A stretch of 64,000 nt of DNA from Musa acuminata AAA Group (GCF_036884655.1 NC_088356.1:14232001-14296000); one strand, 5' to 3'. Positions 47,286 to 58,832 are shown, counted from the first letter of the stretch. Made by a program: numbers and translations. The notes: generated by a model from the letters alone, not told the origin.

Positions 47286-47633
47286 ATATACCTAGGAGAT
47301 TGGCGAGAGCCGAGATGAACCTCAAAATGGCAATGGAGCAAAAGTTGTTGCAGTGGTTATTCACTACCTATCGGCCACTTACAGAACCTACATGCAGGTC
47401 GCCTACTACAAGTGACCGAGACCTCCCTTGGGAGCTCTTGGCCAAGGTAGCAAGCAACCTTTGGCCAACCTACGATGGCAGCAACAGCTGCTGCCCTCTC
47501 TCGCCTTTTGCGTCAAAGATTTTGACATCAAAATCTTTTCTAAAATACAACACACGCAGTTCAAAACCAATCTTTCGCACGAAAAACCTGGCTCTGATAC
47601 GACTATAGGAAAATCTAGGGGTGACATCACATG
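47286..47633 (-). mobile_element. Copia C3, LTR tip, PBS and leader of a C1/C2-like element
   Basis: On the minus strand it reads a 28-base LTR tip (ATGTGATGTCACCCCTAG...), a PBS with one or two mismatches (47591-47602, GTATCAGAGC kept), then about 290 bases of leader. The LTR tip matches the ends of the C1 and C2 LTRs (GATGTCGCCCCC, GATATCACCCC). The rest is gone. A 102-codon plus-strand frame across it is incidental. Confidence 0.65.
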
Positions 47634-48373
47634 TGTTAGGAACGAGTCGACACTAAGAGGGGTGAATTAGTGCAACGGATAAAAATATTAATTTAAAATT
47701 CTTTCATACGATTAAAACCGATGTCAGAAAGATGTTAACTTGAAACACATTCGTAAAAGTGTGCAGCTAAAGTAATTAGAAATTATGGTAGTTTGAAATT
47801 AAAGTAAAGAGCAAAATAAAAATACAAATCGAGTTTATAGTGGTTCGGTCGTCGTGACCTACATCCACTCCCGATTTCTCCTCCGTTGTCACTAGCATCC
47901 ACTATCGGTCTTCCTTTAATAGGCAAAGACCAACCACCTCTTTACAACTCTATTCTTTTTTTCACAAGTTTAGGGGATAACCTTTTACACACCACTACCT
48001 CCTCTCTTAAAGTTTATAAACACTTAGACTTTTGAGAGGAGTTAACATAAGATTATAACAGTGTTTTCTTTTCTTTTTGCTCTTAGTTGTGTATTTTTTT
48101 TACTAAGGATGAGAGGGGTATTTATAGACCTCAAGTGGATTCAAACTTGGAGTCTAAAAATGTCTCATCCCTAGTTTTCGGGGTCCTGGTGATACCACTA
48201 CCTATGATGGGCGGTACCACCACCTGTAGCACTGAAACTAGGTAGTACCACTGCCCAGTCTAACGGTACCACCACTTGGAAGACTGTGTCTAGGTGGTAC
48301 AACCACCTAACATTTTTCATCTCTATCATAAACACTCTCAATTGGTTTCATCATTAAAATCTGAGGTTCAACA
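47634..48373 (-). repeat. E9, internally deleted gag-only-family LTR
   Basis: Plus strand TGTTAGGAACGAGTCG to GAGGTTCAACA. TATA box at 48119-48126 (minus). The palindromic zone is followed directly by the outer terminus, so several hundred bases of the outer half are missing. No internal sequence adjoins it. Confidence 0.7.
48119..48126 (-). promoter_or_regulatory. LTR TATA box (E9)
   Basis: TATAAATA on the minus strand (plus strand TATTTATA). Confidence 0.55.
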
Positions 48374-48479
48374 ATGGCTCTAGCAATTCTTTCTCCCTTT
48401 TTAATCCGAGATTTAAACCAATGTTTTTATCCTGTACTAATTCACCCCCCCCCCCTAGTACCAACTCATTCCTAACAAT

Positions 48480-48491
48480 TGGTATCAGAGC
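48480..48491 (+). promoter_or_regulatory. Primer-binding site of E10
   Basis: Perfect TGGTATCAGAGC three bases after the LTR end. Confidence 0.9.
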
Positions 48492-48527
48492 CACATTATT
48501 TCTCACTTGGTTTAACACCCAAGAGAA

Positions 48528-49482
48528 ATGGCTCCTTTCGGCTTTCAAGAGGGTCACTCTCTTATTCATCCTCACATATTCAATCGGATGAACTACACAT
48601 ATTGGAAAACTCGAATGAGAGTTTTCTTACTTTTGTTGAATCTCGATTTATGGAATATAGTTGAATTTGGTTTTCAAAAGTCTTCTCTTCCAATAAACAA
48701 TTGGAATGATTCGGAGAAGAAGACTTTTCTTTAAATGCTAAAGCTATGAATGCTCTATTTTGTGCCTTAGACAAAAATGAATTCAATTGGGTTTCTACTT
48801 ACGAAACGACTTTTGATATTTGGTACACTCTTGAAATCACACACGAAGGCACAAGTAGGGTTAGAGATTCTAAAGTTAATATTTTGATGCATGATTTTGA
48901 GTTATTTTGAATGGAACCAAGCGAGACTATTAGAAACATGTATACCCATTTTACGGATGTCATCAATAGTCTAAAATCTCTTGGTAAAAGTTTTTCGAAC
49001 CTTGAACTTGTGAACAAAATTTTACGATCTCTTTCTAAAAATTGGGATTCAAAAGTAACGACAATATAAGAGGCTAAAGACCTAAACAATCTTGCTCTTG
49101 AAGAACTGATCAGATCATTAATGACCTATGAAATGACTTATGTGGCATATGACAAACTTGAGAATAACCTTCCAAAGAACAAGAAAGATTTGACACTTAG
49201 AACAAATGAAGACCACTCAAGCGAAAGCTCAAGTGATGGTGAACTTGAACTCCTTGTAATAAAGCTTAAAAAATTATAAAACAAGAATCAAAGAATAAAA
49301 ATAAACTTAAAAAGAATGCAACTACTTGCTATGAATGCAAGAAGAAGGAAGCACTCTAGAACGAATCGAGCTCATCCGAAGACGAGGCACAAACCAACAA
49401 AGGCGATGTGACAAGCTACACCTTAACGGCTTTCGACGACAAGGTAATCAAAATCCTCTTAGTTTACTTTGAAATTACTTGA
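48528..49482 (+). pseudogene. gag-like pseudogene of E10
   Basis: Starts MAPFGFQEGHSLIHP, has YWKTRMRVFLL, then a one-base loss near 48725 (KKTF-SLNA). Further blocks are AMNALFCALDKNEFN, VRDSKVNILMHDFELF followed by a TGA, MYTHFTDVINSL, and SKNWDSKVTTI followed by a stop. The tail has TCYECKKKE, which keeps the first CX2C of a zinc knuckle but lacks the His and last Cys. It ends FEIT. Confidence 0.8.
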
Positions 49483-50912
49483 TACTTTTCATAAGTTATT
49501 TTTCAATTAGTTAGTAAATAAAAATAAAAAAATAAAAAAAAAATACCATGCTTCTCTTTCTAAGTGATTAAAAAAAATTAAAATTTGAGCATTACTATTG
49601 CATGTTAATTCCTAGCACTAAGCATGAAAAGTTAGATTCACTTAAAATGAAAAATGCATTATTACAATAAACAAAATGATCTTGAAAATACTTTATGTTT
49701 GATGAAATCAATTTTGATGATTTAATTATGTATAATGATGTAGTAAAAATATTAAAAGTTTTGGTACAATGCTTGATGATTTTATTCATGTTTTGAAGTT
49801 ATACATAATGATTTTTGTGATTTATTGATCTTGATGATTTTTATGATAAATCGTGCACTTTTGTTTTAAACGATTATATATATTTTGATTTGGCAAAAAA
49901 GGACAAGGACATGCCTATATGAAATCAAATCACTTAAATTGAAACAACTAAAAGAGAATGCATTTTGAAAATAAATGTTTGTATCATATTTGATAATTTT
50001 ACATTTGGAAACTATGCATGATGATTTTGTTTTGCTTTTTTAAACATGATGGATGGTTTTTATAAAAAAAATAAAAAACAAAAAACTTGAGCATACTTAT
50101 ATGAAATCAATCACATAAAATGAAACATATAAAAAAAAAAATATATTATCATTGGAATTAAAATGATGAATCAAATCTCTTGAAGAAGCCTTATGTTTAA
50201 TGTGTTATACTTTTTTGGTCTTGATCCTAAACATTGATGCATATTTTTATTTGGCATAAAAATTTAGGCATGCTTATATGAAATCAATCATGTGATATTA
50301 AAACACGTAAATCACATAAATTGAAACACGTAAAAAGAGGAAAGCTTTCTCCTTGAATTTTTTTTTCTCTATCTTATCAATTTTTCAAAAAGAGATTAAT
50401 GAATCTATTTATATTTTAAATTTCTTGAAAGTGATTTTGATGATTTTGATTATTTGAATTTAAATGAGTTTTTACCTATATCATGATTTTGATTCCTCGG
50501 AATTATAGCTTGAAATCTTTTATGAATCAAGATCTCTTATTATGTGTTCTCGAAGACTTTTTTATGAATCATGATTTTTTGAATTATAACTTGAGATCTT
50601 TCATTAATATATAGATCATGATCTTGACAACTTGAGATTCTTATGAATTAAGATTATTTAATATGTTTCTTATTTTTGCTATCCAAAAGAATCATAATTT
50701 GTCTCTTGATATTCATAATTTGTCTTCATGAATTGTATACCTCATCATAAAGTTAATTTTTCTTGATATATTTCATGTGATGATTTGAAAAATGATGTAA
50801 TGGGAAAAGTTTTGCACATTAAGGGAGATAGTTTTGCTAGCTTCGATAAATTGGTGTAAAACTTACTTGATATGCTTTCAAACACTTGCATTGTTGAATA
50901 ATTTACCTTTTT
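49483..50912 (+). other. AT-rich internal spacer of E10
   Basis: Non-coding, colinear in style with 1144-1956 and 35212-36700. It ends TTGAATAATTTACC before the CRM-like LTR. I see no gene. Confidence 0.65.
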
Positions 50913-51547
50913 TGATACCGGGGAGGGAAAAATGCAGAATGGATGTCGATAGAAAACCGATATAACAGTTGTTCAGATAGAAAATGTCACAAAAGGCAAG
51001 GAACGCACTTTTGAAGAAACTTCGATAAAACGATATATAGCTCACCACCAAGTTTAAAAATCAAAAGGGATACAGAAGATCACCACCCTAATGATAATAA
51101 ACAAGGATACAGAACTGAAAGCGAAAGACTCACCACTCAAGGACGCATCCAAGAGATACAGAGTTCAAAAGAGCACTCCAAGAGAGCTTCTGCCAATATC
51201 CTCAGTTTTCTAAAAAATCCTTTTCTAAGCCCTAAACCCCAAAATAAATACTAGTGCATGAAACAACCCTTCATGCATAGGAAATTTTAAAATTAAGTGC
51301 TTTACAGCTGCCAACCAACTCCATTAATGAATTCCTTAGCCATGAAGAAAAGTACCATGATACAGCTTTACAGCTGCCAACCAACTCCTTTAATGTATTC
51401 CTTTGTGCTGGGAATATGCTGATGAGCTGTCTTATCTTAGTAGGCTGAGTTGAAGATTATGTAGCAATATTGTTGGCTGAAAAAAATATCATATTATCAG
51501 TATGATCCATATGAGCAGATTGTAGCAAATTAGACACTCTCGTGTCA
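50913..51547 (-). repeat. 3' LTR of the CRM-like element (about 635 bp)
   Basis: Plus strand begins TGATACCGGGG. The inner end is inferred at CGTGTCA (51547), next to ATCTCCCC, the reverse of a PPT. A 36-base direct repeat with the core TTTACAGCTGCCAACCAACT occurs twice, near 51301 and 51367. Confidence 0.8.
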
Positions 51548-54500
51548 ATCTCCCCTGGTTGAAAAAGACTTGTCCTCAAGTTCTTGTTTGTTTCGTCATC
51601 ATGATTATAAAAAGGACTTAAGTCAGCCACATTAAATGTTGGGGATACTCCGTAATCTTTAGGTAGCTCAATCTCATAAGCATTTTTGCCAATTCTCTTA
51701 AGCACCTTGAATGGACCATCAGCCTTAGGTTTCAGTTTTCCAAATTTTTCCGGTGGAAACCTCTCCTTCCTTAGATGAATCCAAACCAAATCACCTGCAT
51801 TAAACTCCACAAGTTTTTTGTGTTTGTTAGCAGCTTGCATGTACCTCTTATTTTGTTTCTCAATGGTTGCTTTCACACCCTCATGTAGCTTCTTTATCTG
51901 CTTAGCTCTTTCATCAGTATCTCCACTAAATTGCTTTGTTGTAGAATGAGGGATTAAGTCCAAAGGACCAGCAGGATTAGCACCATAAACTACTTCAAAA
52001 GGACTCTTACCAATACTATGATGCATAGAACGATTGTAGGCAAACTCAATTTGTGGAAGAATGACATCTCATTGCTTAATATTCTTGCCAACATAGCTTC
52101 TAAGTAAATTTCCCAAGCTTCGGTTTGTTACCTCAGTTTGCCCATCAGTTTGTGGATGATGCGAGCTGCTGAAATTCAAAGAAGTACCCAGCTTCCTCCA
52201 AAGAGTTCTCCAAAAATGACTAACAAATTTTGAATCTCGATCAGACACCATAGTTCTTGGAATACCATGCAATTTAACAATCTCCTTAAAATATAAATCA
52301 ACAATATGAGATGCATCATTTGATTTATTGCATGGAACAAAGTGAGACATTTTTGAAAATCTATCAACAACAACCATGATAGAATCCTTGTTCTTTTGAG
52401 TTCTTGGCAGTCCCAAAACGAAATCAAGACTCACATCCTCCCATGGAGCATTTGGCACTGGCAATGGAGTGTACAACCCAGAATTTTGACTTCTTGTTTT
52501 TGCCAAATGACATAATCGGCATTGCTTCACATGTCTATCCACATCTCTGAACATTTTAGGCCAGTAGAAATTTGATTGAACAAGAGCTAGAGTCTTGTCC
52601 CTACCGAAATGTCCTCCCAAAACACCACCATGAGCTTCAGCTAGAATTACTTGTCTCAAAGAACAAGTTGGAACACATAAAGCATTAGCTCGAAAAAGAA
52701 AACCATCAAAGATCGAAAATTGTTGAAAGGAACCTGATTTGCAATTCTGTCATATCGAGCCAAAATCCACATCATTCTCATATAGATCTTTGAATATTTC
52801 AAATCCAACCACTTTGACTTCCATTGCTGATAATAAAGAATGCTTTCTGCTCAATGCGTCAGCAACTATATTTTGAACACCAGATTTGTGCTTGATTGTA
52901 AAGTTGTAAGATTGTAAGAACTCCACCCAAGCTGCATGCCTCTTGTTTAGCTTGTGCTGATGATTAATGAACTTTAATGCCTCGTGATCAGAATATAGAA
53001 CAAATGGCTTGGCGAGAAGATATTGACTCCAATGAGACAAAGCTCGATAAATCGCATAAAACTCCTTATCATAAGTAGAGTATTTCTTTCTTGTATCATT
53101 CAGCTTTTCACTAAAAAATGCAATGGGCCTTCCGTCTTGACTCAAAACAGCACCAATTCCCACATTAGATGCATCACATTCAACTTCAAACACATTATCA
53201 AAATTTGGTAGAACTAAGATAGGAGCCTCAGTAACCTTTCTTTTCAAAAGCTCAAAAGCATTGTTAGCCTCACTAGTCCATTTGAATTTGTCACATTTCA
53301 GACATTCGGTGATTGGAGCGACAATAGAGCTGAAACTCTTGATGAATCTTCTATAAAAAGATGTTAAGCCATGGAAACTCCTCACATCATGTAATGAAGC
53401 AGGTGTTGGCCAATTGAGAATAGCTTCCACCTTACTTTGATCCATCATGATTCCATCTTTTGAAACAACATACCCCAAAAACACCACACTAGAAGTAAAG
53501 AAATCACATTTCTTTAGATTAGCATAAAGTTTTTGCTGCCTCAAAATAAGAAAGATCTCTTTCAGATGACTCATATGCTCCTCTTCACTCTTGCTGTACA
53601 CCAATATATCGTCAAAATAAACTACAACAAATATTCCAATGCATGGCTTAAGTATGTGATTCATAAATCTCATGAATGTGCTAGGAGCATTAGATAGCCC
53701 AAATGGCATAACCAACCATTCATATAAGCCTTCTCTAGTTTTAAATGCTGTTTTCCACTCATCTCCGGGCCTCATTCTTATTTGATGATAGCCACTCCTC
53801 AAATCAATTTTTGAGAAAATACAAGCACCACACAATTGATCAAGTAAATCGTCTAACCTTGGAATAGGAAAGCGATAGTCCATTGTGATTTTGTTGATGG
53901 TGCGACTGTCCACGCACATTCTCCAAGAACCATCCTTCTTAGGCACTAACAAGGCAGGAACTGCACAAGGACTCATGCTCTCCCGGATTAACCCCTTTTT
54001 AACCAATTCATCAACTTGCCTTTGAAGTTCTTCATACTCCTTGGGACTCATTCTATATGCTGCCTTATTAGGTAGAACAGCCCCCGGAATAAGATCAATG
54101 TGATGCTGGATATCTCTCAAGGGTGGAAGGCCATGTGGAATCTCTGCCGGTATAACATTTTGAAATTCTTCTAGGATTGGTTGCATGATTTTCGGTGTCT
54201 CCTTATGTTGTTCGTTCTCCTCTACTACCATTAGGGCCAAAACATGACTGCCCTTGTCCAATTCATATCTGCATTCTCTATAAGAAATAAAAGCACTAAC
54301 TTCCTTCTTTGGCGCACTGATTTCGGAAGGTTGTAATGGAGCTAAGATAACCTTCTTTTCATTCACTTTAAAAGAATAAGTATGTTTATAACCATCATAT
54401 AACACTCTTCTATCATAATGCCAAGGTCTTCCCAATAGTAAATGACAAGCATCCATAGGGGCAACATCACACCACACTTTATCTTTATAATACTTGCCAA

Positions 54501-55866
54501 TAGAAAATGAAACTAAACATCTTTTAGTTACCTTGATGTCATTTCCTTTTTGCAACCAACATAATTGGTATGGATGTGGATGAGGGATCGTATCCAACTT
54601 CAGCTTCTGCACCATCTCTAAAGAAACCACGTTCTCAAAACTGCCACTGTCGATGATCACCAAGCACACCTTGCCAAGAGAAGTGCATTTAGTGTGAAAC
54701 ACATTTTTTCTCACCCAACTTTCATCGTCGGCCACATATGACACTTGTAAACTACGTTGCAATACAATAGACAAACCATGATCAGCATAAGTAATCTCTT
54801 CCTCATCATCATCGTATTTTGGTTCGTCGTCAGCTTCATCTTCGCCTCCATCACTATGATCTTCAACCAAAGTTACAATCCTCCTATTTGGACAATCTGA
54901 TGCGATATGCCCAAATCCATGACATTTGAAGCATTTTCGGCCACTTGGGGTAGAAGAATTAGGTGTTTTTTTGCTGCCAGCAGATTCTTCACCCTTTTCT
55001 TGCACCTTCGATATCACCTTGCTTTGGACAGTAGGCTTGGAACTTCCTCCTTTTGTGTAGCCTTCTTTTGAGCTATACCGAAAACTCTTTTCAAACTTCT
55101 GTTGCTTTTCAACTTTTAATGACAGCTTGCTCACATCATTCAAAGACCAATATGGCTGTAGCTGAACAACTTTAGCAATCTCATACTTTAGACCTCCTAA
55201 GTATCTGGCAATTGTTTGCTCTTCTGGTTCCACAAGCTCTCCTTTTAACATCAAATTATCAAATTCTGCAGTGTACTCCTCCACACTAAGATCTTTTTGC
55301 TTGAAATCATGTATTTTGAGAAAGATCTCTTGTCTATAATTATCAGGTAAATATTTTCTCTTTAGCTCCCTTTTCATTTTCTCCCATGTAACGATCTTAC
55401 TCTTCCCTTCACGTTCTCTTTGTTTCTTCAGATTTTCCCACCAAAAAGATGCATTCCGCCTGAGTTTGAGTGCCACAAGTTTGACCCTCTTTTGTTCTGG
55501 TGGTTCATGAAAATCGAAGATTCTTTCTACTGTATTAAGCCAATCGATAAAGTCATCAACATTTATTTTCCCTTCAAATTCTGGAATATCAAATCTGGGA
55601 TTATATTTATTCTGCCACTCGTCTTGGACTTCATTTCTTCTCCGACATCTTCTTGACTCCCTTGGAAGATGAGGTGTTTCATCATCAGAAGTAAACTCTC
55701 GAGCGTCATTTTCATGCTGGTTGTGTCTACTTTGAAGTTCGTCGATTATTTCATTTTTTTCTTGTAGGCTACGCAGCAATTTTTGTAGCTGCAGCCTCAA
55801 CGACTCAGCGTCATCTCCATGGTCGCTACCTTCACCAACTACACCTTTTCCATTCCGCCTTGCCAT
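51457..55866 (-). pseudogene. gag-pol of the CRM-like element, two nonsense codons
   Basis: From ATG 55866 a single frame of 1,470 codons runs to 51457, broken only by TGA at 52750-52752 and TGA at 52069-52071. No frameshift is present. Order: gag; zinc knuckle CFKCHGFGHIASDC (about 54900-54940); protease IIDSGSFENV (about 54650); reverse transcriptase with [13 protein letters not shown] and YFDD (about 53610); RNase H ECDASNVGIG (about 53180) and the HKSGVQNIVADALSR end; integrase with the HHCC finger (52500-52650), Asp in SLDFVLGLP, Asp in VSDRDSKF and Glu in GQTEVTNR; and a GPFKVLKRIG/FNVADLSPF module. The last 30 codons lie in the LTR. Both stops could be C-to-T changes (CGA to TGA; TGG to TGA). 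Confidence 0.9.
51548..51560 (-). promoter_or_regulatory. Polypurine tract of the CRM-like element
   Basis: Minus strand reads CCAGGGGAGAT directly before TGACACGAG, the LTR start. It is overlapped by the pol frame. Confidence 0.65.
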
Positions 55867-55881
55867 GATCTCTAGCCTTTA

Positions 55882-55893
55882 GCTCTGATACCA
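55882..55893 (-). promoter_or_regulatory. Primer-binding site of the CRM-like element
   Basis: Minus strand TGGTATCAGAGC, perfect, three bases from the LTR. Confidence 0.9.
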
Positions 55894-55896
55894 AAC

Positions 55897-56417
55897 TGAT
55901 ACCGGGGAGGGAAAAATGCAGAATGGATGTCGATAGAAAACCGATATAACAGTTGTTCAGATAGAAAATGTCACAAAAGGCAAGGAACGCACTTTTGAAG
56001 AAACTTCGATAAAACGATATATAGCTCACCACCAAGTTTAAAAATCAAAAGGGATACAGAAGATCACCACCCTAATGATAATAAACAAGGATACAGAACT
56101 AAAAGCGAAAGACTCACCACTCAAGGACGCATCCAAGAGATACAAAGTTCAAAAGAGCACTCCAAGAGAGCTTCTGCCAATATCCTCAGTTTTCTAAAAA
56201 ATCCTTTTCTAAGCCCTAAACCCCAAAATAAATACTAGTGCATGAAACAACCCTTCATGCATAGGAAATTTTGAAATTAAGTGCTTTACAGCTGCCAACC
56301 AACTCCATTAATGAATTCCTTAGCCATGAAGAAAAGTACCATGATACAGCTTTACAGCTGCCAACCAACTCCTTTAATGTATTCCTTTGTGCTGGGAATA
56401 TGCTGATGAGCTGTCTT
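55897..56417 (-). repeat. 5' LTR of the CRM-like element (interrupted)
   Basis: Matches 50913-51433 base for base except 3 substitutions. The remaining 114 bases are displaced by E11 beyond the window. Confidence 0.9.
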
Positions 56418-56569
56418 TGTTAGGATCGAGAGCACTAAGAGGGGGGGGGTGAATTAGTGCAGCGGATATTTTTCAGCGATTAAAAAGTGAAGGCTGCGTT
56501 CGTTCGACAAAGACTATTTTGATGCAAAAACCGATTCTAAGATTACTTATGATTAAGTGCAGTTTACGT

Positions 56570-56905
56570 TTAAGCGCAGTTAGCGTCTAAACGCAGTTAG
56601 CGTCTAAATGCAGATTGCGTCTAAACTCAGATTGCGTCTAAGCGCAGTTTGCGTCTTAGCGCAGATTGCGTCTAAGTGAAGATTGCGTCTAAACGCAGAT
56701 TGCGTCTAAGCGCAGATTGCGTCTAAACGCAGATTGCATCTAAGCGCGGATTGAGCAGAAGTATAAAGACAATGTGCTGCTGTTGTACAGCTCAAAAGGT
56801 AATCTGCAAGAAAACAGATTTACGTCTAAACGCAGATTTGCGTCTAAACGCAGATTTACGTCTAAACGCAGATTTACGTCTTAAACGCAGATTAGACGCA
56901 GATTT
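56570..56905. repeat. 17- and 18-bp tandem arrays in the E11 3' LTR
   Basis: First array unit GCAGATTGCGTCTAAAC (17 bases); second array unit GCAGATTTACGTCTAAAC (18 bases). The LRLNADLRLNAD-type ORF here is a product of the 18-base repeat, whose length is a multiple of three. Confidence 0.9.
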
Positions 56906-57617
56906 ACGTCTGAACTTTGAAACTCGTTTGTATATTCGCAGAGGGCAATATGCAGTTGAAATCAAGACGTAAACGTAAACTGAAATCTGACGATTGTGCG
57001 AGGAAAGCCGATTTACGTCTAAATGCAGTTTTACGTCTAAATGTTGAAACTCGTTCGTAAAATTGCAGAAGACAGTTTGCAGTTATAAATAGAATCAAAC
57101 TGTAAGTGTAAACTGCAAAGAAACTCGTTCGCAAAGGCACAGAGAACAGTTCTGCAGAATGTAAACGTAAACTATAATGTACTAAAACACGACTTTACGT
57201 CTGAATGCAGATTCGGAAGAACAGCACTTAGAACTTGTTCGTGAAAGCGCAGAGAGCAGTAGTAGTGGAGGAGGTTTGCAGTAAAGATAAAGTGCTCAAA
57301 AATAAACGCAAACCAGAGATTTAGAGTGGTTCGGTCAGTCCTGACCTACTCCACTTTTGGCTTCCTCCACCGACGAGGTTGCCGACGTCAACTAGGAGCC
57401 TTCCTTCAATAGGCGAAGGCCAACTACCCTCTTACAGATTCACTCCTTTTGACGGGCTCAGGAGACAACCCTTACAAATGTTTTCTCTCCTCTCTTTACA
57501 ACTCAAACTTGAAGAACAGAAGGAGGAGGAAAACTAGCAGTTTTGAGCTCTAAGAACCACTGAAAAGATCAAGATTTCGGCTTGAGTTCTTGCTTTCTCA
57601 GTGCTGAATGGGTGGGG

Positions 57618-57625
57618 TATTTATA
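57618..57625 (-). promoter_or_regulatory. LTR TATA box (E11 3' LTR)
   Basis: TATAAATA on the minus strand in GGCCTATAAATACCCCACC. Confidence 0.7.
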
Positions 57626-57679
57626 GGCCCCAACCCAATTCAAATTTGGAGCTCAAAACGATCAAATCCCGGAATTCCG

Positions 57680-57985
57680 GGATCAGGCGGTTGCACCTCC
57701 TGACTGGAGAGGTCGCACCGCCTGGCAGAGCTCGAAGACCGAGCTCAGGCGGTGCCACCTCTCTGCCAGGGAGGTTGCACCGCCCAGTCTTGCTCGAAGA
57801 CTGAGCTCAGGCGGTGCCACCTCTCTGTCAGGGAGGTTGCACCGCCCAGTCTTGCTCGAAGACTGAGCTCAGGCGGTGCCACCTCCCGGCTGGAGAGGTT
57901 GCACCGCCCAGTCTCGCTGGGAGGCTTAGCCCAGGCGGTGCCACCTCCTGGCCTAGGCGGTTGCACCTCCTGGCACTATTCCAGA
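57680..57985. repeat. GC-rich palindrome cluster in the E11 3' LTR
   Basis: Repeats of a unit of about 62 bases, each with GGCGGTGCCACC and GGTTGCACCGCC. The units at about 57742-57803 and 57804-57865 are nearly identical. Confidence 0.85.
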
Positions 57986-58832
57986 TCACTGGTGGGGCTC
58001 CAAACTTGGCCCAAACCAGTCCGAATTCGGGCCCAATTGGCCCAAGATTAAGTTAATGGGATCACCTCCCATTTTCCAACTTAATCAACGTGCTAACTAC
58101 GATTAGATCTAAGACAATTTCTGCAGCTTTGCTTCGGTGCGTCAATCGCTTCTTCCGGCGAGTTTCCGGCGAACTTCCGTCGATCATCCGATGAACCCTC
58201 GGTGATGCTCCTGCGGACTTCCGGCAAACTCCTGGACTTTGCGACGATCCACTTGGCAAGTTCCGACGAGCTTCGCTTGGCAAGCTTCTGGACTTCTCGG
58301 ATCTGTTCTCGCAGAACCTCCGATGACCGTCCGAACTTCCGTCGAACTCTCGAACTCCCAATGTGATCATGAACTTGACTCCGGCGCAACTCCTGCTGCT
58401 TGTCTAACTTTCATCGTAGTTAATCCTGCACACTTAAAACAAAAACTTCGATCGAGACAATTAATCCTAAGCAATTAACCAAGTTGTCCGGCATGTCATT
58501 GGTCCCTCGACGCTTCGTCTGATTCTTCGGCGCATCGTCCTCTCCTGCGGCCTATTGCCCAATCGACCAGTTGACTCCGCAACTCCGATATCCTTGGCAC
58601 AATAACCGCTCTTCTTGGCCCGATGCCCGAGTCCACTGCCCGAAGCCTTCTGTCGATACGTCGACCGATCTACCGGCCCGACGTCCAATCTTCTGACATG
58701 TTCCTCCGGCACAACATGATTTTCCTGCTTTAATTGTCTCATCCTGATCAAAGCATCCTGCGTCACTCAAAACGCATATTAAATCATAAACATATATCAA
58801 GTAGTTTTATTATCAAAATACGAGATTCAACA

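Larger units (their letters stand above)
48374..50912 (+). mobile_element. E10, 5' part of a gag-only element
   Basis: Last 100 bases of the 5' LTR (to 48477), perfect PBS (48480-48491), gag pseudogene and AT-rich spacer. It is ended at 50912 by the CRM-like element, which probably inserted into it. Confidence 0.75.
50913..56417 (-). mobile_element. CRM-like Ty3/gypsy element, 5' LTR cut by E11
   Basis: Minus-strand element: 3' LTR 50913-51547, PPT, one long gag-pol frame, PBS 55882-55893, and 5' LTR 55897-56417 interrupted by E11. The visible 521 bases of the two LTRs differ at only 3 positions with no length change, so it is young. The gag style (IPEF...DFIDWLNTVERIFDF), GLYEWLVMPFGL and VVYFDDILVYS in reverse transcriptase, the lack of an evident chromodomain and a frame running through the PPT into the LTR suggest the centromeric (CRM) clade. 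That clade call is a recollection of family features, not a search. Confidence 0.85.
56418..58832 (-). repeat. 3' LTR of E11 (2.415 kb)
   Basis: Plus strand TGTTAGGATCGAGAG to GAGATTCAACA. From the inner end: 17-base array (56570-56750), 18-base array (56815-56905), conserved GACCTACTCCAC block, TATA box, palindromic zone (57680-57985) and outer region with TTCGGCGCATCGTCC. Confidence 0.92.

Noticed and set aside
47300..47608. 102-aa plus-strand ORF as a possible host exon
   Set aside because: The minus strand of the same bases continues from a PBS and copia LTR tip, so it is best read as retroelement leader.
56570..56760. Regular 17-base repeats considered as a CRISPR array
   Set aside because: Units are directly adjacent with no spacers, lie in a eukaryotic LTR and are copied in the partner LTR.
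56751..56972. ORF with LRLNADLRLNAD repeats, also at 62622-62843
   Set aside because: It is a translation of the 18-base LTR array, whose length is a multiple of three. No start context or homologue is evident and both copies lie inside LTRs.
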